A stretch of 64,000 bases of DNA, taken from NCBI RefSeq assembly GCF_016865425.1, contig NZ_AP023355.1, positions 496,001-560,000 on the forward strand, read 5' to 3'. Origin of the DNA: Actinocatenispora thailandica (GTDB lineage: Bacteria; Actinomycetota; Actinomycetes; Mycobacteriales; Micromonosporaceae). Each line of letters opens with the position of its first letter. The first letter of the stretch is position 1. Both the position numbers and the translations under genes were made by a program. Shown piece after piece: positions 34,817 to 43,195 of this stretch. Below the pieces are notes generated by a model, which ran no database searches, was not told the DNA's origin, and saw only the letters and a program-made list of their open reading frames with translations.

Positions 34817-34851
34817 GACCCCCGGCTGCTGGTGAGAGCAAGCCGGGGGTC
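34817..34851 (+). other. Leader hairpin before the small gene at 34876
   Basis: Perfect 11-bp arms (GACCCCCGGCT at 34817-34827, complement at 34841-34851) around a 13-nt loop, between the predicted promoter and the GGAGG site at 34863. It is in the untranslated leader, so it may be an attenuator or stability hairpin. Confidence 0.55.
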
Positions 34852-34875
34852 TGACCGGTATTGGAGGTACCGGCT

Positions 34876-35133
34876 GTGGCAAAGGGTAGACCAACCGCGA
34901 CATACGTGTTGTCCGCGGACGATATCCGGGCAGGCGATCAGGTGTTCATCTCGCCGGCGGCCGGGATCCACGGGCATGGCTGTTGGTGGGGCATGGTGGT
35001 GTCGCGGATGTCGGCGCTGGTCGACGGGGCGGTCTACCTGCGGGTGGTGCCGGTCGACAAAATCGGCGACGACCCGCAGGTCACGACGTTCTATGCGCGG
35101 CTGTCCGGGCTGCTGGTACGGCAGATGCCATGA
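34876..35133 (+). CDS. Small hypothetical protein (GntR-linked)
   Basis: An 85-residue protein not assigned to a family. It starts VAKGRPTATYVLSADDI and looks like a compact beta-rich domain (GDQVFISPAAG, GMVVSRMSALVDGAVYLRVV). No signal peptide or membrane helix. The GTG at 34876 was chosen because GGAGG (34863-34867) lies 8 nt upstream, although the frame is open from 34861. Its end overlaps the next micro-gene (ATGA). The layout (GntR divergent from small unknown genes) recalls the regulatory edge of actinobacterial integrative elements, but no integrase or FtsK-like gene is nearby. Confidence 0.65.
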   Translation: MAKGRPTATYVLSADDIRAGDQVFISPAAGIHGHGCWWGMVVSRMSALVDGAVYLRVVPVDKIGDDPQVTTFYARLSGLLVRQMP

Positions 35134-35216
35134 CCGTCCCGATCGCACTGGGCTGGCTGTTCACCCTGGTACTCGCGTTCGTGCTCGGCGCCGCCCATGC
35201 CCACCGCGACCGCTGA
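35130..35216 (+). CDS. 28-residue putative membrane micro-protein
   Basis: ATG overlapping the preceding stop by 4 nt opens a 28-codon frame: a hydrophobic helix (about residues 3-22, IALGWLFTLVLAFVLGAA) followed by a basic His/Arg tail. The coupling and the clean single-helix pattern suggest a real small membrane protein. Function unknown. Confidence 0.5.
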   Translation: MTVPIALGWLFTLVLAFVLGAAHAHRDR

Positions 35217-35306
35217 CCGGCCCCGGCGGCGCGCCCACCCTCGACCACCGACGCCGTACATCGGCCGCCCTCCGGCATCGGCGTTCGGTACGGATCGGCG
35301 GCAGGG

Positions 35307-36839
35307 TCAGTGCGACCGGGCGTGCAGGGCGTTCTTGTCGGGCTTGCCGAGCGGGGTGAGCGGGAGCGCGTCGAGGTACTCGATCCGGCTCGGTACGTTG
35401 ATCTCCGGCAGCCGCGCGGTCACCGCCGTGCGCAGCTCGTCCACCGGTACCGGGGAGTCCGCGACCAGGTAGGCGACGATCGCCTCGCCGGTCGTCTCGT
35501 CCGGAACACCGAGCACGGATGCCGCGCGTACCGCCGGATGTTCGGTCAACGCGGCCTCGATCGGTGCGGCGTAACAGTTCCAGCCGCCGACGATGATCAT
35601 CTCGCGGGCCCGGCCGACCAGGTAGAGGTAGCCGTCGTCGTCGAACCGGCCCAGATCGCCGGTGTGCAGCCAGCCGTCCCGCAGCACCGCGGCGGTCTCG
35701 GCCGGCCGGTGCCAGTAGCCGGGCATGACCGAGGCGGAGCGGACGCAGACCTCGCCGATCTCGCCGCCCGGCAACACGGTGCCGGCGGCGTCCCGGATCG
35801 TCACCTCGACACCGGGTAGCGGTCTGCCGGCGGAGGCGAGCAGTTCCGGCCGGTCGTCCAGGCCGCGAACGTGGTCGGCGACGGTGAGGGCGGTGATCGC
35901 CGGCGCCTCGGTCGACGCGTACCCCTGCTGGAAGACCGGGCCGAACGCGTCGATGGCGGCCCGCAGCCGGGCCGGCGCGATCGGCGCGCTGCCGTACACC
36001 ACGAACGACAGCGCGCTGGTGTCGGTGCGCGGGCGGTCCGGATGGTCCAGGAGTTGCCCCAGCAGGGCCGGATACAGGTAGGTCAGGGCGACACCTCCGC
36101 GCAGCGCGGCGAGCGAGGCGAGCATCGCGCCGGGCTCGAAGTCGTACGTCTCGACGGTGACGCCGAGCGTCAACATCATCAGCGCCATGTCGCCGGCCAC
36201 GTGCGCGATAGGCGTCACGGCAAGGAATCGCGCGTGCGCTGTCCGATCGGCCAGCTCCTCCCGGGCCGCGGCGGCGCCGGCCAGCGCCGAGCGCGCCGCG
36301 GCGTGCAGCGCCGCGTACGTGGTGGGCACGCCCTTCGGCAGCCCGGTGGTACCGCCGGTGTACGAGATCCGCGCGATGTCGCCCTCCGCCGCGGCGATCG
36401 GCAGCGGATCGCCCGGCTCGCTGGCCGCCAACGCCGCCAGCCGCCGGAGGGGCACCACCCGCGCCCCGCGCGTCCGGTCGCCCGGCGCGGAACCGTCGAG
36501 CAGCGGGAGGCCGGCGTCCGCTGCGACGACGAGCGCCGGTGCCGCGTCGGCCACGATGTGCGGCACCGACTGGGTGGTCGGTCCCAGGTGCACGTGGGTG
36601 AACCGCAGCCCCAGCAGGTACCCGGCGAGCCGGACGACGAGCGCGTCCGGCGTGTTGCCGGCGAGCAGCAGCAGGCCGTCGCCGGGCCCGACGCCGAGGT
36701 CGACCAGTGCGCGGGCCGTCCGGTACGCGTCGGTGCGCAGCTCGGCGAAGCTCCAGGACCGGTCGCCCGCGACGAGGGCGGTGGTGTCGCCGTGCGCGTG
36801 CAGTGCGTCGAACAGGTCGGTGACGTAGCGCGCGGGCAT
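35307..36839 (-). CDS. AMP-binding acyl-CoA synthetase/ligase
   Basis: A 510-residue member of the ANL superfamily that activates a carboxylic acid as acyl-adenylate and usually transfers it to CoA. The P-loop-like motif is YTGGTTGLPKG, followed by YGSAPI, QGYASTEAPAI, the TGDLGRFDDDGYLYL hinge region and a C-terminal catalytic Lys region PLGKPDKNAL. The ATG at 36839 has GGAGGAG 4 nt upstream. It is divergent from an AT-hook TetR regulator, which probably controls it. Chain length of the substrate is not predictable. Confidence 0.9.
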   Translation of the reverse strand: MPARYVTDLFDALHAHGDTTALVAGDRSWSFAELRTDAYRTARALVDLGVGPGDGLLLLAGNTPDALVVRLAGYLLGLRFTHVHLGPTTQSVPHIVADAAPALVVAADAGLPLLDGSAPGDRTRGARVVPLRRLAALAASEPGDPLPIAAAEGDIARISYTGGTTGLPKGVPTTYAALHAAARSALAGAAAAREELADRTAHARFLAVTPIAHVAGDMALMMLTLGVTVETYDFEPGAMLASLAALRGGVALTYLYPALLGQLLDHPDRPRTDTSALSFVVYGSAPIAPARLRAAIDAFGPVFQQGYASTEAPAITALTVADHVRGLDDRPELLASAGRPLPGVEVTIRDAAGTVLPGGEIGEVCVRSASVMPGYWHRPAETAAVLRDGWLHTGDLGRFDDDGYLYLVGRAREMIIVGGWNCYAAPIEAALTEHPAVRAASVLGVPDETTGEAIVAYLVADSPVPVDELRTAVTARLPEINVPSRIEYLDALPLTPLGKPDKNALHARSH

Positions 36840-36904
36840 CGCTCCTCCAAAAACTAACACCGTTCATTTAATTCGGGCCAGCATAGCCCGGTAGCGTGCG
36901 GACC
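36840..36904. promoter_or_regulatory. Divergent promoter/operator region of the ligase and TetR genes
   Basis: An AT-rich run at 36850-36875 contains AACACCGTT, an imperfect AAC-GTT inverted repeat, between two divergent genes one of which is a TetR regulator. Assigned only as a likely control region. Confidence 0.35.
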
Positions 36905-36944
36905 ATGGCAGCCCACCCGACCGAGCCGGCATGAGCGGGCCGGC

Positions 36945-37832
36945 GTGACCGCGGACGAACCGCCGCCGCCGCGGCACGGCCGGCCGCGTGAGGACGGCGC
37001 GCCGCGGCACGGCCGGCCGCGCGAGGAGTCGGCTGCGCCGCGCGGCCGGCCGCGCAAGGAGGAGGCGGTGCGGCGCGGCCGGCCGCGTGAGGACGAGGCG
37101 GTGCGGCGTGGGCGGCCGCGCAAGGACGAGGCCACCCTGACCGAACGTGTCGTGCTCGACGCCGGCCTGCGCCTGATGGCGGCCGACGGCCTGGATGCGG
37201 TCACCATGCGCCGGCTCGCGGCCGAGCTCGGGGTGCGCGCCGCTTCGCTCTACCGGTACGTGCGGAACAAGGACGAACTGCTCGACGCGCTCGCCGACGA
37301 ACTGTTCGCCGACCTCGACCTGACCCGGTACGTCCGGGACGACTGGCGAGCCGCGCTGACCGCGATGGCCGGCGCGCTGCGCCGGCACCTGCTCGCCCGG
37401 CGGGACTCCGCGCGGCTGATCGCCGGCCGGTTCACCACCGGCCCGAACGGGTTGCGCAACATCGAGGCGTTGCTGGCCGTGCTGCGGGCCGCCGGCCTGC
37501 CCGACCGCGACGCCGCGTTCACCGCGTACGCCTGGGTCACCGCGCTGTTCGGTTTCGTCGCGGCGGAGCAGAACCGGCTGTCCGCCGAGGTCGCCGCCGG
37601 GACGGCGCCCCGCGAGTACCTGGACGGGCTGGCCGGCCGGCTGCGCGCGATGCCGCCGGAGCGCTACCCGAACGTGGTCGCGCTCGCCGGTGATCTGACC
37701 GCCCCGGACCTCGCCGCCCGCTTCGACTTCGCGATGGACCGCTTCCTCGCCGGTATCGCCGTCCTCGTCCCCGCCGACCCACCCGTTGATCATGGCGTTA
37801 TCGGGGCGGAAAACGCTCTCCGAGGTAGATAA
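36945..37832 (+). CDS. TetR regulator with five N-terminal AT-hook-like repeats
   Basis: A 295-residue regulator, longer than the usual 190-220. Residues 9-63 are five 11-residue units each with a GRPR core flanked by basic residues (GRP at 12, 23, 34, 45 and 56), resembling AT-hooks that bind the minor groove. A TetR_N helix-turn-helix follows (LMAADGLDAVTMRRLAAEL ... SLYRYVRNKDELLDAL), then an AcrR-type effector domain. The last residues (from VDHGV) and the stop are encoded by the 61-bp palindromic element. GTG start without a Shine-Dalgarno site, overlapping a mini-ORF stop. Probably controls the divergent ligase gene. Confidence 0.85.
   Translation: MTADEPPPPRHGRPREDGAPRHGRPREESAAPRGRPRKEEAVRRGRPREDEAVRRGRPRKDEATLTERVVLDAGLRLMAADGLDAVTMRRLAAELGVRAASLYRYVRNKDELLDALADELFADLDLTRYVRDDWRAALTAMAGALRRHLLARRDSARLIAGRFTTGPNGLRNIEALLAVLRAAGLPDRDAAFTAYAWVTALFGFVAAEQNRLSAEVAAGTAPREYLDGLAGRLRAMPPERYPNVVALAGDLTAPDLAARFDFAMDRFLAGIAVLVPADPPVDHGVIGAENALRGR
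36969..37133 (+). repeat. Five 33-nt tandem units encoding GRPR motifs
   Basis: Exact 33-nt spacing of GGCCGGCCGCG-like cores; units diverge at third positions, so the array is not only a recent slippage product. See the TetR entry. Confidence 0.85.
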
Positions 37833-37845
37833 CACCATGATCGAC
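37785..37845. repeat. 61-bp dispersed palindromic element, copy 2
   Basis: In reverse orientation it matches copy 1 (22716-22776) over the full 61 nt. Its outer arms pair with a few mismatches (GTTGATCATGGCGTTATC versus the complement of GATAACACCATGATCGAC). The tetR reading frame runs through it and ends at a TAA inside it. Confidence 0.85.
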
Positions 37846-37913
37846 CGGGGGTGAGCGGCGGCGTGGGCGACCCGGCCGGGTTGTCGGTGGGCCGGCGTAG
37901 GCTTGCGGCACAA

Positions 37914-37937
37914 CCCCTGGGCCTGCGATCCCGGGGG
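37914..37937 (+). terminator. Hairpin between tetR and mfd
   Basis: CCCCTGGG (37914-37921) pairs with CCCGGGGG (37930-37937) across an 8-nt loop, followed by GGCTTTCT. It could terminate tetR transcripts or act in the mfd leader. Confidence 0.4.
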
Positions 37938-37974
37938 GCTTTCTGCGTGCCTGCGCCCTGGAGTTGACTCACAC

Positions 37975-40900
37975 ATGAAACTCGCCGGCCTGCTCTCCGC
38001 TGCCCTCGCCGACCCGGCCCTCGCCCGCGCCCGCGACACCGCCCGGGACGGCGGCCCGGCCGCGCAGCGGCTGGACCTGACCGCGCCGCCGGCGCTGCGG
38101 CCGTTCGTGGTCGCCGCGGTCGCCGCGGACGCGGCGACCGGCGCCGGCCGGCCGGTGCTCGCGGTCACCGCCACCGAGCGGGAGGCCGACGACCTGGCCG
38201 AGGCGCTGCGCTCGCTGCTGCCGCCGGACGAGGTCGTGTCGTACCCCGCCTGGGAGACGCTGCCGCACGAGCGCCTGTCGCCCCGGTCGGACACCGTGGC
38301 CCGCCGGCTGTCGATCCTGCGCCGGTTGGCCCATCCGGTTGCCGGCGAGCCGGCGCAGGGGCCGATCCGGGTCGTCTGCTCGGCGGTGCGCAGCGTGCTG
38401 CAGCCGCAGCTGCGCGGGCTCGGTGACCTCGCCCCGGTGCGCCTCGCCGCCGGCGACACCGCCGACCTGGAGGAGGTCGCGCGGCGACTGACCGACCTCG
38501 CGTACAGCCGGGTCGACATGGTCGGCGGGCGCGGCGAGTTCGCGGTCCGCGGCGGCATCCTCGACGTGTTCCCGCCGACCGAGGAGCACCCGCTGCGGGT
38601 CGAGTTCTGGGGCGACGAGGTCGACGAGATCCGCCCGTTCGCGGTGGCCGACCAGCGCTCGTTCGAGCCGTCCGGCGACAAGCCGGTGATGATCGCGCCG
38701 CCGTGCCGGGAGCTGCTGCTGACCCCGCAGGTACGGGACCGGGCCGCGGTGCTGGCCGCCGACCACCCGGGCCTGGCGGAGATGTGCGAGAAGCTCGCCG
38801 AGGGCATCCCGGTGGAGGGCATGGAGTCGCTGACCCCGGCGCTGGTCGGCGGCGACAACCTGGAACTGCTGGTCGACGGCATGCCCACCGGTACGGTCGT
38901 GCTGGCCTGCGACCCGGAGCGGATCCGGTCCCGGGCGCACGACCTGGTGTCCACCTCGGCCGAGTTCCTGGCCGCCAGCTGGGCCGCCGCGGCGGCCGGC
39001 GGCGCGGAGCCGATCGACCTGGGCGCGGCGGCGTTCCACAGCCTGGCCGACGTGCGCGGGCACGCCGACGAGCTGGGTATGCCGTGGTGGAGCCTGAGCC
39101 CGTTCGGCACCGTTGAGGCGGAGACCGCGCCGTCCTCGATCGAGGCCGAACTCGCCGAGATCGATCCGGAACTGGCGTCCACCGTGGACGACGTGGTGCC
39201 GGACGACGCGGTCGCGCTCGGCGCCCAGCCGGCCCCGCTGTACCACGGGGACGGTGCCGCGTTGCTCGGTGACGTGCGCCGCTGGGTCGCCGACGGGTAC
39301 GCGGTGGCGCTGGTCTTCGAGGGCCACGGCCCGGCGCAGCGCACCGTCGAGCTGCTGCACGAGGCGGACCAGGGTGCGGTGCTGGTCGACGCGATCGCCG
39401 ACCCGCCGAAGCCGCAGTCGATCCTGGTCGGCTGCGGCGGGCTGGACCGCGGATTCGTCGACGAGACGGGCCGCATCGTGGTCGTCACCGGCAACGACAT
39501 CACCGGCGGCAAGGGCGCGTCCACCAAGGACATGCGCCGGATGCCGAGCCGCCGGCGGAAGAACGCGATCGACCCGCTGGAGCTCAAACCCGGCGACTAC
39601 GTGGTGCACGAGCAGCACGGCATCGCGAAGTACCTGGACATGGTGCGCCGCACCATCAACGGCGCCGAGCGCGAATATCTGGTGCTGGAGTACGCGCCGA
39701 GCAAGCGCAACCAGCCCGGCGACCAGCTGTTCGTGCCGACCGACCAGCTCGACCAGCTCACTCGCTACGTCGGTGGCGAGCACCCGACGCTGTCCAAGAT
39801 GGGCGGTGCCGACTGGCAGAAGACCAAGTCCCGGGCGCGCAAGGCGGTCAAGGAGATCGCCGCCGAGCTGATCCGGCTGTACGCGGCGCGGCAGAACTCG
39901 CCGGGGCACGCGTTCGGCCCGGACACCCCGTGGCAGCGCGAGCTGGAGGACGCGTTCCCGTTCCAGGAGACGCCGGACCAGCTGGAGGCCATCGACGAGG
40001 TCAAGGCCGACATGCGCAAGCAGTACCCGATGGACCGGCTGATCTGCGGCGACGTCGGGTACGGCAAGACCGAGATCGCGGTGCGGGCCGCGTTCAAGGC
40101 GGTGCAGGACGGCAAGCAGGTCGCGGTGCTGGTGCCGACCACGCTGCTGGCCCAGCAGCACTACAACACGTTCACCGAGCGGATGGCGCAGTTCCCGGTG
40201 AACATCCGCACGCTGTCCCGGTTCAACACGGCGACGGAGACCGAGCAGACGCTCACCGGAATCGCCGACGGCAGCGCCGACATCGTCCTCGGTACGCACC
40301 GCCTGCTGTCCTCGCAGACCCGGTTCAAGCAGCTCGGGCTGGTGATCGTGGACGAGGAGCAGCGGTTCGGCGTCGAGCACAAGGAGTACCTCAAGCAGCT
40401 GCGCACCCACGTCGACGTGCTGACGATGTCCGCGACGCCGATCCCGCGCACCCTCGAGATGGCGGTGACCGGCATCCGCGAGATGTCGGTGATCGCCACC
40501 CCGCCGGAGGAGCGGCACCCGGTGCTCACCTTCGTCGGGGCGTACGCGGACAAGCAGGTCGCCGCCGCGGTTCGGCGTGAGCTGCTGCGCGACGGCCAGG
40601 TGTTCTACCTGCACAACCGGGTCGAGTCGATCGAGAAGGCGGCCCGCCGGATCCGGGAACTGGTGCCCGAGGCGCGGGTCGCGGTGGCGCACGGGCAGAT
40701 GGGCGAGGAACGCCTGGAAAAGATCATGCTCGACTTCTGGAACCGCGAGATCGACGTGCTGGTCTGCACCACGATCGTCGAGTCGGGCATCGACATCCCG
40801 AACGCGAACACGCTGATCGTGGAGCGCGCCGACATCCTCGGCCTGTCCCAGCTGCACCAGATCCGTGGCCGGGTCGGTCGCGGCCGGGAGCGCGCCTACG

Positions 40901-41625
40901 CCTACTTCCTCTATCCGGGGGAGAAGCCGCTGACCGAGCAGGCGCACGAGCGGCTGGCGACGATCGCGCAGCACACCGAGCTGGGCGCCGGCATGTTCGT
41001 GGCGATGAAGGACCTGGAGATCCGGGGCGCCGGCAACCTGCTGGGCGGCCAGCAGTCCGGGCACATCGAGGGCGTCGGCTTCGACCTGTACGTGCGGATG
41101 GTCGGCGAGGCGGTCCAGGCGTTCAAGGGCGAGGCGCCGGAGGAACTGGCTGAGGTGAAGGTCGACCTGCCGGTCGACGCGCACCTGCCGCACGACTACA
41201 TCTCGGTCGAGCGGCTACGCCTGGAGATGTACCGCAAGCTCGCCGAGGTCCGCGACGAGGCGGCGCTGGACGAGGTCCGCGCCGAGCTGTCCGACCGGTA
41301 CGGGGAGATCCCGACCCCGGTGGAGAACCTCATCCAGGTGGCGCACTTCCGGCTGCTCGCCCGGCGATACGGGCTGACCGACGTGTCGTTGCAGGGCCGG
41401 CACATCCGGTTCACCCCGATGCCGCTGCCCGACTCGAAGCAGCTGCGGCTCAAGCGGTTCTACCCGGACGCCAGCTACAAGTCCACTGTGGACACTGTCA
41501 GTGTGAACCGGCCGTCGACCCGCCGGGTCGGCGGCGAACCGATGCGGGACCTGCCGCTGCTCAACTGGTGCGCCGAGCTGATCACCACCATCCTGGACGC
41601 CCCGGCACCGGCGAAGACGAGCTGA
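37975..41625 (+). CDS. mfd: Transcription-repair coupling factor Mfd
   Basis: Superfamily 2 DNA translocase, 1216 residues, which displaces stalled RNA polymerase at lesions and recruits UvrA. The N-terminal UvrB-like region includes YPAWETLPHERLSPRSDT; the RNA-polymerase-interacting domain begins KPGDYVVHEQHGIAKYLDM; the motor has Walker A GDVGYGKTE, the DEEQRFGVEHKE box and motif VI HQIRGRVGRGRE; a C-terminal TRCF domain follows. Length is normal. The start MKLAGLLSAAL was chosen because it opens the conserved N-terminus; the ribosome binding site is weak (GGAG about 12 nt upstream). A hairpin terminator follows. Confidence 0.97.
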   Translation: MKLAGLLSAALADPALARARDTARDGGPAAQRLDLTAPPALRPFVVAAVAADAATGAGRPVLAVTATEREADDLAEALRSLLPPDEVVSYPAWETLPHERLSPRSDTVARRLSILRRLAHPVAGEPAQGPIRVVCSAVRSVLQPQLRGLGDLAPVRLAAGDTADLEEVARRLTDLAYSRVDMVGGRGEFAVRGGILDVFPPTEEHPLRVEFWGDEVDEIRPFAVADQRSFEPSGDKPVMIAPPCRELLLTPQVRDRAAVLAADHPGLAEMCEKLAEGIPVEGMESLTPALVGGDNLELLVDGMPTGTVVLACDPERIRSRAHDLVSTSAEFLAASWAAAAAGGAEPIDLGAAAFHSLADVRGHADELGMPWWSLSPFGTVEAETAPSSIEAELAEIDPELASTVDDVVPDDAVALGAQPAPLYHGDGAALLGDVRRWVADGYAVALVFEGHGPAQRTVELLHEADQGAVLVDAIADPPKPQSILVGCGGLDRGFVDETGRIVVVTGNDITGGKGASTKDMRRMPSRRRKNAIDPLELKPGDYVVHEQHGIAKYLDMVRRTINGAEREYLVLEYAPSKRNQPGDQLFVPTDQLDQLTRYVGGEHPTLSKMGGADWQKTKSRARKAVKEIAAELIRLYAARQNSPGHAFGPDTPWQRELEDAFPFQETPDQLEAIDEVKADMRKQYPMDRLICGDVGYGKTEIAVRAAFKAVQDGKQVAVLVPTTLLAQQHYNTFTERMAQFPVNIRTLSRFNTATETEQTLTGIADGSADIVLGTHRLLSSQTRFKQLGLVIVDEEQRFGVEHKEYLKQLRTHVDVLTMSATPIPRTLEMAVTGIREMSVIATPPEERHPVLTFVGAYADKQVAAAVRRELLRDGQVFYLHNRVESIEKAARRIRELVPEARVAVAHGQMGEERLEKIMLDFWNREIDVLVCTTIVESGIDIPNANTLIVERADILGLSQLHQIRGRVGRGRERAYAYFLYPGEKPLTEQAHERLATIAQHTELGAGMFVAMKDLEIRGAGNLLGGQQSGHIEGVGFDLYVRMVGEAVQAFKGEAPEELAEVKVDLPVDAHLPHDYISVERLRLEMYRKLAEVRDEAALDEVRAELSDRYGEIPTPVENLIQVAHFRLLARRYGLTDVSLQGRHIRFTPMPLPDSKQLRLKRFYPDASYKSTVDTVSVNRPSTRRVGGEPMRDLPLLNWCAELITTILDAPAPAKTS

Positions 41626-41627
41626 TC

Positions 41628-41666
41628 GCCCGTGGTGGCGCCGGCCCGCCCGGTGCCACCACGGGC
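41628..41666 (+). terminator. mfd terminator
   Basis: Perfect 12-bp arms (GCCCGTGGTGGC at 41628-41639 and complement at 41655-41666) immediately after the mfd stop. A second partial copy of the right arm follows at about 41680-41700. Confidence 0.75.
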
Positions 41667-41848
41667 GCCGGGCCTTCGCGGTGCCACCCCGGGCGCCAGC
41701 CGCCCCGGCGTACCGGATCGGCTCGGTGCACGGGAACGCCCGGGTGCTACGCCGACGGCGGTACGCGCGGTGTCACCGCCGGGCGGATGCGGTGGGGCTG
41801 CCACGGTGCTGTGCTGGACGAGTCCGATCCCACCGCACCGGGGAGCCC

Positions 41849-42250
41849 ATGATGAGTTCGACGCGACTGGTCGCGGCGCTGATGGTGGTCGAGGCGGTCA
41901 CCTTCGGGGTCGCCGGATACTTGCACCTGAACGGCCGGATCCCGCTCGGGTTCGCGACCGTGCCCGGCGAGTGGCTGCCGCCGGCGACGGTCGCCGAGTC
42001 GCTGATCGGCGCGATGCTGCTGGCCGCCGCGGTCCTGACGTTGCTGCGGGTGCCCGGCTCCGGCCCGTTCGCGCTGGGGGCGCTCGGCTTCGGCATCGTC
42101 GGCGTGATCGTGGGGCTCAGCATCACCGCCAGCGGCGGCCGTACCGCCGACATCGCGTACCACGTGGCGATTCTGGCGGCGCTGATCGGCACCCTCGCGC
42201 TGCGGCTGATCGGCACCCGCCACCCCCGCCCGGTCTCGACCGGTGCCTGA
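41849..42250 (+). CDS. Small four-helix membrane protein
   Basis: A 133-residue protein of unknown family with four predicted helices (about 7-25, 45-65, 72-92, 103-122) and a short basic C-terminal tail. Two consecutive ATG codons (41849 and 41852) follow GGGAG; the second has the better spacing. It lies between mfd and the convergent CU044_5270-type gene, ending 18 nt before that gene's stop. No partner or function is evident. Confidence 0.65.
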   Translation: MMSSTRLVAALMVVEAVTFGVAGYLHLNGRIPLGFATVPGEWLPPATVAESLIGAMLLAAAVLTLLRVPGSGPFALGALGFGIVGVIVGLSITASGGRTADIAYHVAILAALIGTLALRLIGTRHPRPVSTGA

Positions 42251-42268
42251 CCGGACGGGGGAACGCGG

Positions 42269-43195
42269 TCAGTGCGGGAGCGTGTCGGTCCACTCGCCGG
42301 TGACGGTCGCCGTGTGGCCGGCCGGCAGCCACAGCTCGCCGCCGTCGGTGGTGACGACGAAGTTCGTCCCCCGCACCCGGCCGGTGCCGGTGTCAACGAC
42401 CAGCCGCGCGGTGTGCTCGCCGACCGGGATCGAGATCGCCCGGCCGCCGTCGGCCGGGCCGAGGTCGCGCACCCCCGGGAGGGTCGCCAGGACCCGGAAC
42501 GCCGCCGCGCGGACCCGCTCCGGCGCCGGCAGCTGCGACACCAGGCTGGCCAGCGAGTCGACGACCAGTTCGCTGCGCTGCGCCTTGCTGAGCTTCCCGC
42601 CGCTGGTGCGCACCGAACCGTCCGCGGAGTTCTTCTCGACGGCGTTGGTGATCCAGGCCCGGAGCGCGGTCGGGTCCTGCGGCAGGGACCGCAGCTGCCC
42701 CTCGCTGATCGCGACGCCGGCCAGCCGCAGCGGTGGCGCCCCGGGCATTTCCCGGACGTCGCCGTTCGTCTTGGCACCGCGTACCCAGAGCTGGCCGTCC
42801 CGGCTGCGCCAGCTCTCGCCGGCCGCGCCGCCGTCGGAGAACGTCATCTTCAGGTGCCAGTACCGGCCGGAGCCGTCCGTGGTGTCCTCCGCGGTCGTGG
42901 CGGCGGCGAGCAGCACGTTCTGCCCGCCGGACACCGTACTGGTCGACGCCGCCCGCGGCCCGCCCGCGGAGTGGCCGCCGGGCGGCGTGGACTGCCCGGC
43001 GGTGACGGCGACGACGGCGCCGGCGGCGACCATCGCGGTGGCCCCGACCCCCACCGCCCAGCGACCGGTGCGGCGGACCCGGCGCGGGCCGCTCAGCGCG
43101 GCGTTCTGCAGCCGGTGTCGCCCTTCGTCCACCACCTGGGTGGTCGGTTCCGGCGTGTCCAGCAGGGTGGTGACTGCCTGCAGGTCCTCATCCAT
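42269..43195 (-). CDS. CU044_5270 family membrane protein linked to an ECF sigma factor
   Basis: A 308-residue protein with a short cytoplasmic N-terminus (MDEDLQAVTTLL), a single transmembrane helix (about 47-67) and an extracytoplasmic domain (LAAATTAEDTTDGSGRYWHL ... RVRGTNFVVTTDGGELWLPA). Proteins of this type typically follow ECF sigma genes in actinomycetes and are plausible anti-sigma or sensor partners. It overlaps the sigma gene by 8 nt. No zinc-binding anti-sigma motif is seen, so the anti-sigma role is inference. Confidence 0.72.
   Translation of the reverse strand: MDEDLQAVTTLLDTPEPTTQVVDEGRHRLQNAALSGPRRVRRTGRWAVGVGATAMVAAGAVVAVTAGQSTPPGGHSAGGPRAASTSTVSGGQNVLLAAATTAEDTTDGSGRYWHLKMTFSDGGAAGESWRSRDGQLWVRGAKTNGDVREMPGAPPLRLAGVAISEGQLRSLPQDPTALRAWITNAVEKNSADGSVRTSGGKLSKAQRSELVVDSLASLVSQLPAPERVRAAAFRVLATLPGVRDLGPADGGRAISIPVGEHTARLVVDTGTGRVRGTNFVVTTDGGELWLPAGHTATVTGEWTDTLPH

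Noticed and set aside
34740-34870. Possible tRNA or attachment site near the GntR module (GGTTCGCAG at 34748)
   Set aside because: No cloverleaf can be drawn and no duplicated att-like sequence or integrase is visible.
37969-41193. Very long open frame antisense to mfd
   Set aside because: High GC keeps the opposite strand open. The sense frame encodes a full Mfd with all motifs, and the antisense product is Arg/Leu/Val-rich with no family.
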